DNA of 41,499 bases from IMG/VR virus record IMGVR_UViG_3300040801_001811, positions 1 to 41,499 of that record. One strand, given 5' to 3'. Origin of the DNA: a virus. The notes under the pieces are model-generated. The model saw nothing but the letters and a program-made list of their open reading frames with translations. It searched no databases and had not been told where the DNA came from. Every line of letters begins with the position of its first letter. The first letter of the stretch is position 1. This document shows, piece by piece, positions 14,905 to 22,991 of the stretch. The position numbers and the translations under genes are program-made.

Positions 14905-15525
14905 ATGGCGCAAATCATTGCCGGAGGTGCTGAGATTTTTGATGCGGCTACCTACGGCAACCCGAATGCAAGCATCTATCAATTCATTGACTATCAGGCA
15001 CAACAGATTAGCAATAACCTGACCAGTGCTGCTCAGTCATTCTTTCAGACCACGAAAGACATCTACCGTAAGGTGGATTTGTCTGAGGCTACGCGTCTTG
15101 CTAAAGCAGTGACACGCCGAGTTAGAAGCCTGTGGCAACCCGACGGCATTTACCCGGTTACTGAAATCGGTCAAATGCAAAACGCAAGTCTCACCATGCA
15201 ACGATGGATCATGGCTGAACCAACAGTCAGGACACTCTTTCATAAGCAACTGTGTGATGGGTATTCTGACACGTACGTGGATATGTATCCGGGTCGGGTT
15301 GGTGAAGATCACTATGATTATCGCCGTGTCATGAATGGCGTTGTTGTGCCACATGAAGAGCGTGGGTGGGATGCCACCACATACATGGAAGATCTTATTC
15401 CAGATGATGTGGAGCTTGACTTGAACGATCAGATTGATATCATTTCCTCTTGGCAATTTATCCAAGCGAAGGTTGCAGAACGAAATGAAGATCCAACGAG
15501 CAAGTATAACGGCACTTTAAGCTGA
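14905..15525 (+). CDS. Conserved hypothetical protein, 206 aa
   Basis: The start ATG 14905 has a strong GGGAGGAAAGTAT ribosome-binding site. The N-terminal 75 residues are helical and Ala/Gln-rich (YQAQQISNNLTSAAQSFF), and a middle part is rich in Tyr, Asp and Arg. An acidic segment (DLIPDDVELDLNDQIDII) precedes a polar tail. No enzyme signature was seen. It begins a run of small genes after the RNA polymerase subunit, and the composition would fit a virion or assembly protein. The function is unknown. Confidence 0.6.
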   Translation: MAQIIAGGAEIFDAATYGNPNASIYQFIDYQAQQISNNLTSAAQSFFQTTKDIYRKVDLSEATRLAKAVTRRVRSLWQPDGIYPVTEIGQMQNASLTMQRWIMAEPTVRTLFHKQLCDGYSDTYVDMYPGRVGEDHYDYRRVMNGVVVPHEERGWDATTYMEDLIPDDVELDLNDQIDIISSWQFIQAKVAERNEDPTSKYNGTLS

Positions 15526-15547
15526 TAACCGGAATGGGAATGTTCAT

Positions 15548-15955
15548 ATGCCAGATAATCCACTACCCTCGTTAGATTCTGGAGGTTGGGTAACAGGAGT
15601 AGCACAAAAGGCTGAAAAGCTATTTAGTTATTTTCTAGCCAGTGAACGTTCCCAGTCCAATCATTATCCGGATATTCAAAGTCTGCCGTACATCATTCAA
15701 CAAAACTCAGACGATGATATCTCGCTTCAAACAGAAATTCGCAATGCCTTATCTAAACTATTCGAAGATTACTTTGAGTACGTTGAAATTGAGGTACTTG
15801 TAAGACCACAGGATGGCCAAGAGAATAACCCAAAACAGGATATCAGGATATCCGCTCTGGTGCGTTCAAATGGTGTTCAGTATTCGCTGCAACAGTTGCT
15901 ACAGTCGTCTAATAAGACTATTAGCAATATTGTTAATTTAAATCGTAATCAGTGA
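15548..15955 (+). CDS. Conserved hypothetical protein, faintly gp25-like
   Basis: The 135-aa product starts at ATG 15548 with CGGAATGGGAATG upstream. Residues about 55-110 run as a helix (LQTEIRNALSKLFEDYFE) followed by two strands (VEIEVLVRP and DIRISALVR). This order resembles the gpW/gp25 baseplate fold (helix, EPR-type turn, strands), but the EPR motif is not present. A baseplate-wedge role is a weak possibility. Otherwise it is unknown. The gene is in the same run as its neighbours, spaced 22 nt and 11 nt. Confidence 0.5.
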   Translation: MPDNPLPSLDSGGWVTGVAQKAEKLFSYFLASERSQSNHYPDIQSLPYIIQQNSDDDISLQTEIRNALSKLFEDYFEYVEIEVLVRPQDGQENNPKQDIRISALVRSNGVQYSLQQLLQSSNKTISNIVNLNRNQ

Positions 15956-15966
15956 GGTAGTAAAAG

Positions 15967-16485
15967 GTGACGGAAGAAAATCAAGCCCAGGACATCCCAA
16001 AAGAAAAAGTTGCAGAAGAAATGATTCCTCTGACACTTGAGCAGTTGACTTACCATTACGGTCTCATGAAACTGCAGCTTGATAGAGCGGTTGGCACGAT
16101 CAACAAGCTTGTTGAGTATGTCAATAACCTGCACCAGAACCCTGCCTTTGTCGGTGGTATTTTGGGTCACATCAATGACCTGACCGAACAACGCCAGCTT
16201 CTGTTTGTTGCTGTGCATCAAAACCTCAGTGAAGCTGAACAGAAAAAATGCTACCGCTGCACCCTGAATTACATCACCAAAGATGACAAAACCGGTGCTG
16301 AAGTTGCCATGGAAACGTGGGATAAAGGCACCAACGAGTGGGTCACTATCCTGGATGATGATCCAATCCAGATGACGGCACGTGAAGCAATCATTGGTCG
16401 TCTGGTTCTTATGGACGCTGATGAAACAGTACCGTACTACATCACCCTGATGGCGGTTGATCCGTCTGAAGCTACGCCGAATTAA
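15967..16485 (+). CDS. Conserved hypothetical protein (GTG start)
   Basis: The 172-aa product starts with GTG at 15967, with GTGAGGTAGTAAAAG upstream. The N-terminal half is helical with coiled-coil-like heptads (YGLMKLQLDRAVGTINKLVEYVNNL, residues about 31-55). The C-terminal half is beta-rich and acidic (WVTILDDDPIQM). Codon use is more like highly expressed genes (CTG, GGT, CGT) than its neighbours. It is followed by a hairpin terminator. No domain was recognised. Confidence 0.58.
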   Translation: MTEENQAQDIPKEKVAEEMIPLTLEQLTYHYGLMKLQLDRAVGTINKLVEYVNNLHQNPAFVGGILGHINDLTEQRQLLFVAVHQNLSEAEQKKCYRCTLNYITKDDKTGAEVAMETWDKGTNEWVTILDDDPIQMTAREAIIGRLVLMDADETVPYYITLMAVDPSEATPN

Positions 16486-16497
16486 TAATTCACGTGA

Positions 16498-16541
16498 CTG
16501 CCGGGTAAAACCGGCAGCACCATCATTAATTTTTTTCTTTC
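16498..16541 (+). terminator. Probable intrinsic terminator
   Basis: CTGCCGG (16498-16504) pairs with CCGGCAG (16511-16517) around GTAAAA. A T-rich tract (AATTTTTTTCTTT) follows after a 12-nt gap, which may reduce efficiency. Confidence 0.6.
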
Positions 16542-16552
16542 GGTGGTGACAT

Positions 16553-17095
16553 ATGTCAGAGACAAGTGATTTTGCTATAATGGAAGCGATGAAGGAAATT
16601 ACTACACGCTCTAAGAGCGTACTACCTGCAATCGCTGAATCCATTTTTGTCAAAAAGTATCTACCGATGTTTGCAAGTAAAGAACCGGTTGATATTTCCA
16701 AATGGCTTGAAATCGCAGGTACAGCCACAACACCGGTTATGGTTCTTACCGATGGTGGTGAATTTTTATTTGAAGTACCAGCGCTGCTGCAAGATATTAA
16801 GTTTCGTGAAGCCAAATCCGGCGCAGACTCCGTTACTGAAATTGTTGCAGACGCTTCAAACAAAGCTCGGGTTAATCCGCAGTTTGGGATGAACTACCTT
16901 AATATCCGTTTACAGGAAAGAATTGTAAACAAGGGTATTGATTTATCGACAATCATTGCATGGAACCGAATCTTTGCAAGGTACGGTTACGAGCCTGTAA
17001 AGATCCCGGAAGAATTATTGCCTGAAGAAACAGAAGTAAAAGTTTCAGATGGCGGTGATGGTCCAGTGAAATTCGATGAATTTGAAGAGCTTTAA
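16553..17095 (+). CDS. Conserved hypothetical protein, 180 aa
   Basis: The start ATG 16553 has TCGGTGGTGACAT upstream. The protein has a helical N-terminus, a central beta-rich hydrophobic patch (TPVMVLTDGGEFLFEVPALL), a helical segment, and an acidic tail (ELLPEETEVKVSDGGDG). It overlaps the SbcD-like nuclease gene by 20 nt, which suggests coupled expression and perhaps a recombination-related role. No known domain is recognised. Confidence 0.55.
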   Translation: MSETSDFAIMEAMKEITTRSKSVLPAIAESIFVKKYLPMFASKEPVDISKWLEIAGTATTPVMVLTDGGEFLFEVPALLQDIKFREAKSGADSVTEIVADASNKARVNPQFGMNYLNIRLQERIVNKGIDLSTIIAWNRIFARYGYEPVKIPEELLPEETEVKVSDGGDGPVKFDEFEEL

Positions 17096-18197
17096 ATTAG
17101 CCGAACTCAGCGACGTGCATCTGGGACACAGCACTACACCAACCGAGCATATTCTTAATAGTTTAAGAGCAGCGTTTCCAAGCAATAGTGAAACAGCGGC
17201 GCTTGATATGATTGTCATTGCTGGCGATCTATTCGACAGACTTTTAAACTTACCGGAAGATGACGTTAGCCCTATCCGTAGATGGATGAATGATTTTCTA
17301 AGAATGTGTAAGCGTCATGACATTGTTCTTAGAGTATTAGAGGGCACTCCCAGTCACGATTGGAAACAGTCGGCTATGTTTGAAGAGATCAATGAGATTG
17401 CGGATATTGGCGCAGACTGTAAATACGTCTCTAATCTGTCCATTGAATATATCGAGAGATTTGGTTTCACGTTCTTATACGTGCCTGATGAATGGAGACC
17501 AGATCCAAATCAAACATGGCAAGAGGTTCTGGCTCTATTAAAAGAAAATAATCTGGACAAAGTCGACTTTGGTATCATGCATGGATTCTTTCCACATCAG
17601 TTACCAGCGCATCTGGTACCTGGTTCACATGATCCTGAGAGATACCTCGGCATTGTTAGTAAGGTTATCTTCATTGGGCACGTGCATAAGTTTTCTGAGT
17701 ACGACAGAATCTATTCAGCAGGTTCCACCGACCGCATTAGTCACGGTGAGGAATCGCCCAAAGGTCATCTTCGCTATACACTTGAAGAGGATGGTACCTA
17801 CAGGGTTAAATTTATTGAAAATGTCAATGCAATGATTTACAAGAGTATTGACTGCACTGGTTTAGATGGCGAGGATCTTCATCGTGAAGTCGAGAAGGTT
17901 ATTGCTACTTTACCAAAAAGGTCTGCTGTAAGATTGATCTCACCAAAAAGTGAGGTTGCTTCAGCTAGCCTGAAATATTTCAAGGATAAGTATACTGACT
18001 TTATCTGGTCAATGAAGGTTGATGCAAAAACGTTTAAACATGCTGAAGAACTTATTGTTAAACGTAGAGACCAGAAAATTGTCAAGATAACAAAGGACAA
18101 TATTGTACCGCTGTTACATGAGCGGTTAAAGGTCAAACGTCCAGATCAGGCAGAGTCTTGCGTGAAAATTTTAAAGGATGTTGTCGATGGCAAATGA
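17076..18197 (+). CDS. SbcD/Mre11-like metallophosphoesterase nuclease
   Basis: The 373-aa product carries all five calcineurin-type phosphoesterase blocks: D13-x-H15 (LSDVHLGH), GD51LFD54, GTPSH94D95, MH169GF and GH201VH203. These coordinate two metal ions in SbcD/Mre11 and the T4 gp47 nuclease. The usual GNHD block reads PSHD here, so the Asn is replaced by Ser, which could alter activity. The C-terminal 130 residues are a charged capping region. The family works with an SbcC-like ATPase (T4 gp46) to process DNA ends in recombination-dependent replication. No SbcC gene is in this window, so the partner, if any, lies elsewhere. Start ATG 17076 lies in the tail of the previous gene. Confidence 0.82.
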   Translation: MNLKSFKLAELSDVHLGHSTTPTEHILNSLRAAFPSNSETAALDMIVIAGDLFDRLLNLPEDDVSPIRRWMNDFLRMCKRHDIVLRVLEGTPSHDWKQSAMFEEINEIADIGADCKYVSNLSIEYIERFGFTFLYVPDEWRPDPNQTWQEVLALLKENNLDKVDFGIMHGFFPHQLPAHLVPGSHDPERYLGIVSKVIFIGHVHKFSEYDRIYSAGSTDRISHGEESPKGHLRYTLEEDGTYRVKFIENVNAMIYKSIDCTGLDGEDLHREVEKVIATLPKRSAVRLISPKSEVASASLKYFKDKYTDFIWSMKVDAKTFKHAEELIVKRRDQKIVKITKDNIVPLLHERLKVKRPDQAESCVKILKDVVDGK

Positions 18198-19059
18198 GAT
18201 ACAATTGATTGAAGAGCGCGAGAAAGGTCCAATTGATATTTCAATTGGTACCGCTCTTGGCATTCAAGCTGCAATGGGGTTGACTGAGGAGGGATACCCC
18301 ATTCTTAATAATGGTAAACCGATAGAAGCACCCATTAAGAAATATGGTGTACTTCTTTTCAATGCCAGAACACTTTTCAGAAACCTCTACACGGTTTTAG
18401 AGAAGGAGATTCGATTGAAGGTGTCAGCGAGAAGTATCGTTGATGTCATGCTTACTGAAATGAGAATCATTGATTCCATAGTACAGCGCTTCAGTGATGG
18501 TAAGACCGAAGTTGTTTACTATGCTTGCAATTATAACGGATTAACACGTTTGTTTCCAAAAGCGTTATTTAAAGAGGTCAACACAGACCTTCAAAAAATC
18601 TACGCGAACATGGAGAACACGTGTATTGATCTTTTTTCTGAAGCTCTTAAAGAAGAGGGTCGCGAGTTTCATATTCACGATACCCAAATGCCCGGTCTAA
18701 AGAAGAATACGTTAATTGTTACCCACTATCCAATTGATTTGTTGTGGCATGATAAATACCCCACACTCGATCTTTTGGAGACACATACTGGCGTTATTAA
18801 ACGTCAGGCTCAGTGGAATACAAAACTTAAGAATGGGTCGAACCTTGATCGCATTCCTTTTGATAAGATGACCATTCAATTTTTCGGAGATACGGGTGGA
18901 TTACTATCACCTTACCCGATTAAGTATCGAAAGGCATTGATTGAAATTGCAGAAAAAAATAAATGGAATACCCTGACAACAAAAGGACGAATATTACTCA
19001 CGGTTAAGTTAGCCCGTATTCACGACCTTGAAGTGCTTGTACGCACCATGTATGCGTGA
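18187..19059 (+). CDS. Conserved hypothetical protein next to the SbcD-like gene
   Basis: I chose ATG 18187 (290 aa) because AAAGGATG lies 6-13 nt upstream. ATG 18178 in frame has the ribosome-binding site too close. It overlaps the nuclease gene by 11 nt. The product is helical and Lys/Leu-rich, with a central HIHDTQMPGLKK segment and a regular THYPIDLLWHDKYP stretch. It has no cysteine cluster or nucleotide-binding loop. The tight overlap suggests a partner role in DNA processing, but no homology is recognised. Confidence 0.55.
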   Translation: MANEIQLIEEREKGPIDISIGTALGIQAAMGLTEEGYPILNNGKPIEAPIKKYGVLLFNARTLFRNLYTVLEKEIRLKVSARSIVDVMLTEMRIIDSIVQRFSDGKTEVVYYACNYNGLTRLFPKALFKEVNTDLQKIYANMENTCIDLFSEALKEEGREFHIHDTQMPGLKKNTLIVTHYPIDLLWHDKYPTLDLLETHTGVIKRQAQWNTKLKNGSNLDRIPFDKMTIQFFGDTGGLLSPYPIKYRKALIEIAEKNKWNTLTTKGRILLTVKLARIHDLEVLVRTMYA

Positions 19060-19106
19060 TTTTTTACAACGGTTAACTATCATTTGTACCCAAGGAGACC
19101 CGGACA

Positions 19107-19844
19107 ATGTCTGATCAAAACAAGCAGTATACCCCCCGCCCAAAGAATGCGTTGGATGACTACAAGCTACGTCTTGTAGGTGACAAATTGAACGGTGCAT
19201 CAAAGCGCGCTATGCTCGCTGTTAGCATCGTAGGCAATAACCCGCGTGTCAATGTCTTCACAAACGTAGACAACGATAAAGATAACGGCATTATCCGTGC
19301 AGCCATGGATACCCCGACTTTTTATCTTTTGCTGGATCGGCTTGAGCATGCGATCAATGCAGACCCAGGTTTTCGGGATTACATTGAAAACAAGAAACCG
19401 CCCCGTGATCGCACGCAGCGTGGTCTTGAACTCGAATCAAAAACAATCGTCGGTAAAGACAAAGATGGTCAGGTATACATCTCTGTTATTTCAGCGGACG
19501 AATCACGTCCTCGTGCAAAGTTTGTCTTTAAGACAAGCTATCACCATGACCTGATCAATGGTTCCACCGGTCAGCGTTATTCAGACGCTGAGCTGTCTGT
19601 TATGGTTGCTAAAGCATTCCATCGCATGATGTCAAACCTCGTGACCAACGTTATCAACACACACTACAAAGAACCCGAGAAGCGTCCGTATAACGGTGGC
19701 GCTGGTGGCGGCGGTGGTGGTTGGAAAGGTAATAAAGGCGGCGGGAATTATCAGCAAAACCGCGGAGACAATAATGCCGGTGCAAAGAAACCCCCGCAGG
19801 ACTTCAGTGGTGACGGCAACTGGGAAGATGACTTCCCGATGTAA
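19107..19844 (+). CDS. Probable single-stranded DNA-binding protein
   Basis: The 245-aa product has a folded N-terminal domain (about residues 1-190, beta-rich with aromatic residues). A Gly/Asn/Gln-rich linker follows (GGAGGGGGGWKGNKGGG, residues about 199-230), then an acidic, hydrophobic tip (NWEDDFPM). A Gly-rich linker plus an acidic C-terminal tip ending D-D-aromatic/hydrophobic-P is the hallmark of bacterial SSB (DDDIPF) and phage SSBs, where the tip recruits partner proteins. The oligonucleotide-binding fold itself is not obvious by eye, so this is a divergent candidate. The ribosome-binding site CCAAGGAGACCCGGACA is strong and codon use indicates high expression. It sits after SbcD-like and unknown genes, a DNA metabolism cluster. 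Confidence 0.6.
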   Translation: MSDQNKQYTPRPKNALDDYKLRLVGDKLNGASKRAMLAVSIVGNNPRVNVFTNVDNDKDNGIIRAAMDTPTFYLLLDRLEHAINADPGFRDYIENKKPPRDRTQRGLELESKTIVGKDKDGQVYISVISADESRPRAKFVFKTSYHHDLINGSTGQRYSDAELSVMVAKAFHRMMSNLVTNVINTHYKEPEKRPYNGGAGGGGGGWKGNKGGGNYQQNRGDNNAGAKKPPQDFSGDGNWEDDFPM

Positions 19845-19856
19845 TTGATGGCGAAA

Positions 19857-19895
19857 GCCGTAGGACCGGACCCTATGCGGATTCGGTCCTACGGC
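19857..19895 (+). terminator. Long hairpin after the SSB-like gene
   Basis: GCCGTAGGACCG (19857-19868) pairs perfectly with CGGTCCTACGGC (19884-19895) around a 15-nt loop that contains CTATGCGG. No T tract follows, so it may be a terminator of the phage RNA polymerase type, an mRNA 3'-end stabiliser, or both. Confidence 0.6.
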
Positions 19896-19922
19896 CTATG
19901 CCCTATCAATACATAATCAGAT

Positions 19923-19940
19923 ACATATTACCCATGTGAC
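19923..19940 (+). promoter_or_regulatory. Early-type promoter element upstream of the RNA polymerase operon
   Basis: ACATATTACCCA (19923-19934) followed by TGTGAC differs at one position from the chmA element. It lies 30 nt upstream of the start codon at 19964. Confidence 0.6.
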
Positions 19941-19963
19941 GCCTTACAACAAAGGAGTTTAGA

Positions 19964-21508
19964 ATGCGTCTTATAAGTAACGACGACAATACCGTAATCG
20001 TTGAAAGCGATTCTGGTGAGAAACTGTCATGGGATGTATCGGTCTATGACCGCACACGACTGCCCACAGTCGACGGCGTCTTTGATGAAATTAATGACTT
20101 CTTCCAACAGCGACTTAAAGCTGAGCAGCGGAAGAATATCTTCAAAGTCTATGTTGATATTAAAGAAGCGTTACAAACAGTGGCTGAGCCAAATGCTCTG
20201 TCAAAGATTCTGATTACCCTTGTCGGTGAATTGTATAAAGCCATCGACTATAACGAGTTTGAGTTCTGGTATAAATGGAAGTGCGTTGACAGGATCATTA
20301 TCCCCAATAACCTGAAGACGCAGTATGACCCGGATGATCCGCCGGAAAGAACTTATCTCAAATCCGATTACATTAAGTTGGTTGGTTTAGCAGTATTACT
20401 CAGACCAATGATTCCGGTTTGGGGTGAATACATCTTGAGGATCAAAGACCAGGCTGGCAATGTGTATAAAGAATACGCAGCCATGCGCCTGATGGGACAC
20501 GTGCCGCTGGTGCTTGAGATGGAGGCTATGGAGAAGTTGCGGGTATACGTGCAGCGATCTGTAGGTAATGATCAAAAGACTCTATCCGCTATCTTCAGCG
20601 GTTTAGGTACATCTGAACTACCAGAGTATCTGCTAGCGCTGGTAGTAGTAAGACGTCTTGTGGTGGGTGAGGTACATGCTTCAGAGGAGCGTGGTAATGT
20701 TATCTCGAACATCTACGGATTCTTAACAGGTGCACTAAAAGACCTGGATAGACGATTCGGTGGCGGGATCAGTGAGAAACATCGTGAAGATGATTCCATT
20801 GACGATGACTCGATGTCATTAGTTGAGTCGTACAAAGTTAAAGCTGAAGTCCCCGCCGGTGAAATTGCAGTGCTTAGCATGTACACTAAAAATGTCGTGC
20901 ATATGGCAAAAACCATAGACCCCACAATCGATGAGGCTATGGTAAAGGCGTGTGTGGATAAAACGCTAAGGAATCACGAAATTGAAATTCAAAAGTTTCA
21001 GGTCGTGATTTGTCAGTGGTTGATAAAACCAGTGATGTCACCTTTGGGTTTGACGCACCTTAACAAAGAACCCTTCCTGAAGGTAATGGGAGTATGTCAG
21101 GCTGTTCTATGGCATTGGGGATTCTTTAACCTCGCAGCATTGTTAACCTCCAAGATCTACACCTTACCGGAGAATACAATGTTCGCAGCAGAGACTCGGT
21201 TACGTATTCCCAATAACCAGGTTGACCGATTGATCCAGTTGTATCCGCATTACCATCCAGCGGATGAGCGTAAACTGGGGGATGAATCATACGTCCGTAG
21301 AAACAATGCGGGTTGTAAAGCAGTACGGGCTTTGGCAAAAGAGATAAGTGGTAAGGTTTATCAATTAACCTGCCTTGAAGATCTTATTGTCAATTGCCAA
21401 TCTGTAGACGGCTCTGGTAAAATGTCCGCACCAGGTGACCTTGCAGAGAATGTTGCAAATCTGGCCATAAAAATCGCAGAGGGGAAAGTTCTCTATGAGA
21501 ATAGTTAA
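19964..21508 (+). CDS. Probable fifth subunit of the non-virion RNA polymerase (phiKZ gp68-like)
   Basis: The 514-aa product is mostly helical with no conventional RNA polymerase motif and no sigma-like signature seen by eye. The call rests on length (phiKZ gp68 is similar, about 520 aa, from memory) and on position: it is followed by two conserved genes and then the beta C-part and beta-prime C-part genes, as phiKZ 68-69-70-71/73-74. gp68 is a phage-specific subunit needed for promoter recognition. Visible features include an acidic linker (REDDSIDDDSMS, residues about 277-288) and a hydrophobic Trp-rich segment (VLWHWGFFNLAALL, about residue 390). The ribosome-binding site is AAAGGAGTTTAGA. 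It is preceded by an early-type promoter and overlaps the next gene by 14 nt. Confidence 0.5.
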   Translation: MRLISNDDNTVIVESDSGEKLSWDVSVYDRTRLPTVDGVFDEINDFFQQRLKAEQRKNIFKVYVDIKEALQTVAEPNALSKILITLVGELYKAIDYNEFEFWYKWKCVDRIIIPNNLKTQYDPDDPPERTYLKSDYIKLVGLAVLLRPMIPVWGEYILRIKDQAGNVYKEYAAMRLMGHVPLVLEMEAMEKLRVYVQRSVGNDQKTLSAIFSGLGTSELPEYLLALVVVRRLVVGEVHASEERGNVISNIYGFLTGALKDLDRRFGGGISEKHREDDSIDDDSMSLVESYKVKAEVPAGEIAVLSMYTKNVVHMAKTIDPTIDEAMVKACVDKTLRNHEIEIQKFQVVICQWLIKPVMSPLGLTHLNKEPFLKVMGVCQAVLWHWGFFNLAALLTSKIYTLPENTMFAAETRLRIPNNQVDRLIQLYPHYHPADERKLGDESYVRRNNAGCKAVRALAKEISGKVYQLTCLEDLIVNCQSVDGSGKMSAPGDLAENVANLAIKIAEGKVLYENS

Positions 21509-22991
21509 AATGATCATGGTGGAGACAGGGACTTACGATGACATGGTCTTGAGACCGTATCAGACGTCTCTGGATGCGCAAGGGCTGATGATGTATAAGG
21601 AAGCCACGCAAGATGGCACCATGATCACACCAGCCGCATTGTCGGGCGTTGCAGGACACCTGATGCGTCCGTCTTCACAAGTCACGGGTCAAGCCCCAAT
21701 CGAAAACGGTTGGGACACAAGACGCCTTCGTTTCATGATTGAGATTGAAAAAGATCAGGGGTGGGGTGCTAAAAATATCCAAATCATTACCGGTTACACG
21801 GATTACGTGGGCGCTGGACTTTCAGGTGCTGTCGATCCTGGGATGCGTCTTTATTTCAATAACAGTATTGTTGTTCGTGCTGTATCTGAAGTAACGGCGT
21901 TTGGTCAGCAGTATCGTCAGAGTATTGCCGATGCCTCGCAGATCATACCGGTATTTAATATCGGTGCTCCATCGTTTAACCCGAACTCCATTAACGGTAT
22001 GCCAACACTGATGCGTCCAATGGATGTTGTCTCTGGCATGTACATGAATAATCTCCACGATCCCAATGCGCATGACCTCAGTACCAGCATGTCCGTATCG
22101 CCGAAGAAATCCAGACGCGATAACGGTAATGTAGCAAACTACATGGCAAGAACAATGAAAGCCATGACGACTGCGCATTCTGATAACGATGATTACACAG
22201 ACGGTGCTGAAGATATTCTGATGAAGGCCAAAGGTTATCTCAAAGAACCAATGGTTTCCTCTGATGATTTCCTTGGCGAGCTGATGAATGTTAGTGACTA
22301 CATGTCAACTGGCACAATCAGTTACGGCGATCTTTGCCGCCGGTTCCCTGAAGCCGATCATTTGAACACAGTTGTATTGCGTGGGGAAATGCAAAAGCAA
22401 ACGCGACCTACTCCACAGCGCGGTGGGGCGCAACACTGGATTGGTAGCGATATGGAAACAATCGCTTCAACAATCCTAACGCAAGCAGTTCCTGCGATCA
22501 TGCTGGAGCTGATGTTAACAAAGGTTTCGTTTGCTGCTACAAACGAAACGCTGAATGGTCAGTTCGTCGTAGAGATGCGCGATGCTGCCAGCTTCAGTAA
22601 GAACATTGACATGTCACCATACCTGCAACGGTTTATCGATCGTTTGCATACTGAGGTGCTTAGCGATATCAGCCGCAATAATCAGATATCTTTCAGACTT
22701 CAAATGTTGAGCGATATTCTGGGCGACACGTATGTGACTATCTCTATCGGTGGAGGACCCGATACAGATTTCGTCTTGCCGTCGTTTTGCGATGCGTTAA
22801 TGTCACCAGTGATTGGTGGCAGCAACAAAGACCTTTCCATGGTTGCAATGGATCTTGAGCAGATCTACAGTAACGGCGCAACGCAGTATACCGCCCAACC
22901 AACAGGTATGCACGCGATGCAGCAACCCGGAATGAATTTTCAACAGAATGTAGGAGGATTGCAACATGCAGGAATTGATGACCTTATATGA
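21495..22991 (+). CDS. Conserved phiKZ-like protein, 498 aa (gp69 position)
   Basis: The start ATG 21495 lies in the end of the previous gene, with GAGGGGAAAGTTCTCT upstream. The protein is Met-, Ser- and Asn-rich. It has a beta-rich N-terminal domain (residues about 65-130), a Gly/Met-rich middle, and a helical region around residues 330-400 (SYGDLCRRFPEADHLN precedes it). It ends with a Gln/Gly/Met-rich tail. No catalytic motif is recognised. Its place between the two RNA polymerase gene groups is conserved in order relative to phiKZ, so a role in the transcription or virion-assembly module is possible but unproven. Confidence 0.55.
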   Translation: MRIVKMIMVETGTYDDMVLRPYQTSLDAQGLMMYKEATQDGTMITPAALSGVAGHLMRPSSQVTGQAPIENGWDTRRLRFMIEIEKDQGWGAKNIQIITGYTDYVGAGLSGAVDPGMRLYFNNSIVVRAVSEVTAFGQQYRQSIADASQIIPVFNIGAPSFNPNSINGMPTLMRPMDVVSGMYMNNLHDPNAHDLSTSMSVSPKKSRRDNGNVANYMARTMKAMTTAHSDNDDYTDGAEDILMKAKGYLKEPMVSSDDFLGELMNVSDYMSTGTISYGDLCRRFPEADHLNTVVLRGEMQKQTRPTPQRGGAQHWIGSDMETIASTILTQAVPAIMLELMLTKVSFAATNETLNGQFVVEMRDAASFSKNIDMSPYLQRFIDRLHTEVLSDISRNNQISFRLQMLSDILGDTYVTISIGGGPDTDFVLPSFCDALMSPVIGGSNKDLSMVAMDLEQIYSNGATQYTAQPTGMHAMQQPGMNFQQNVGGLQHAGIDDLI

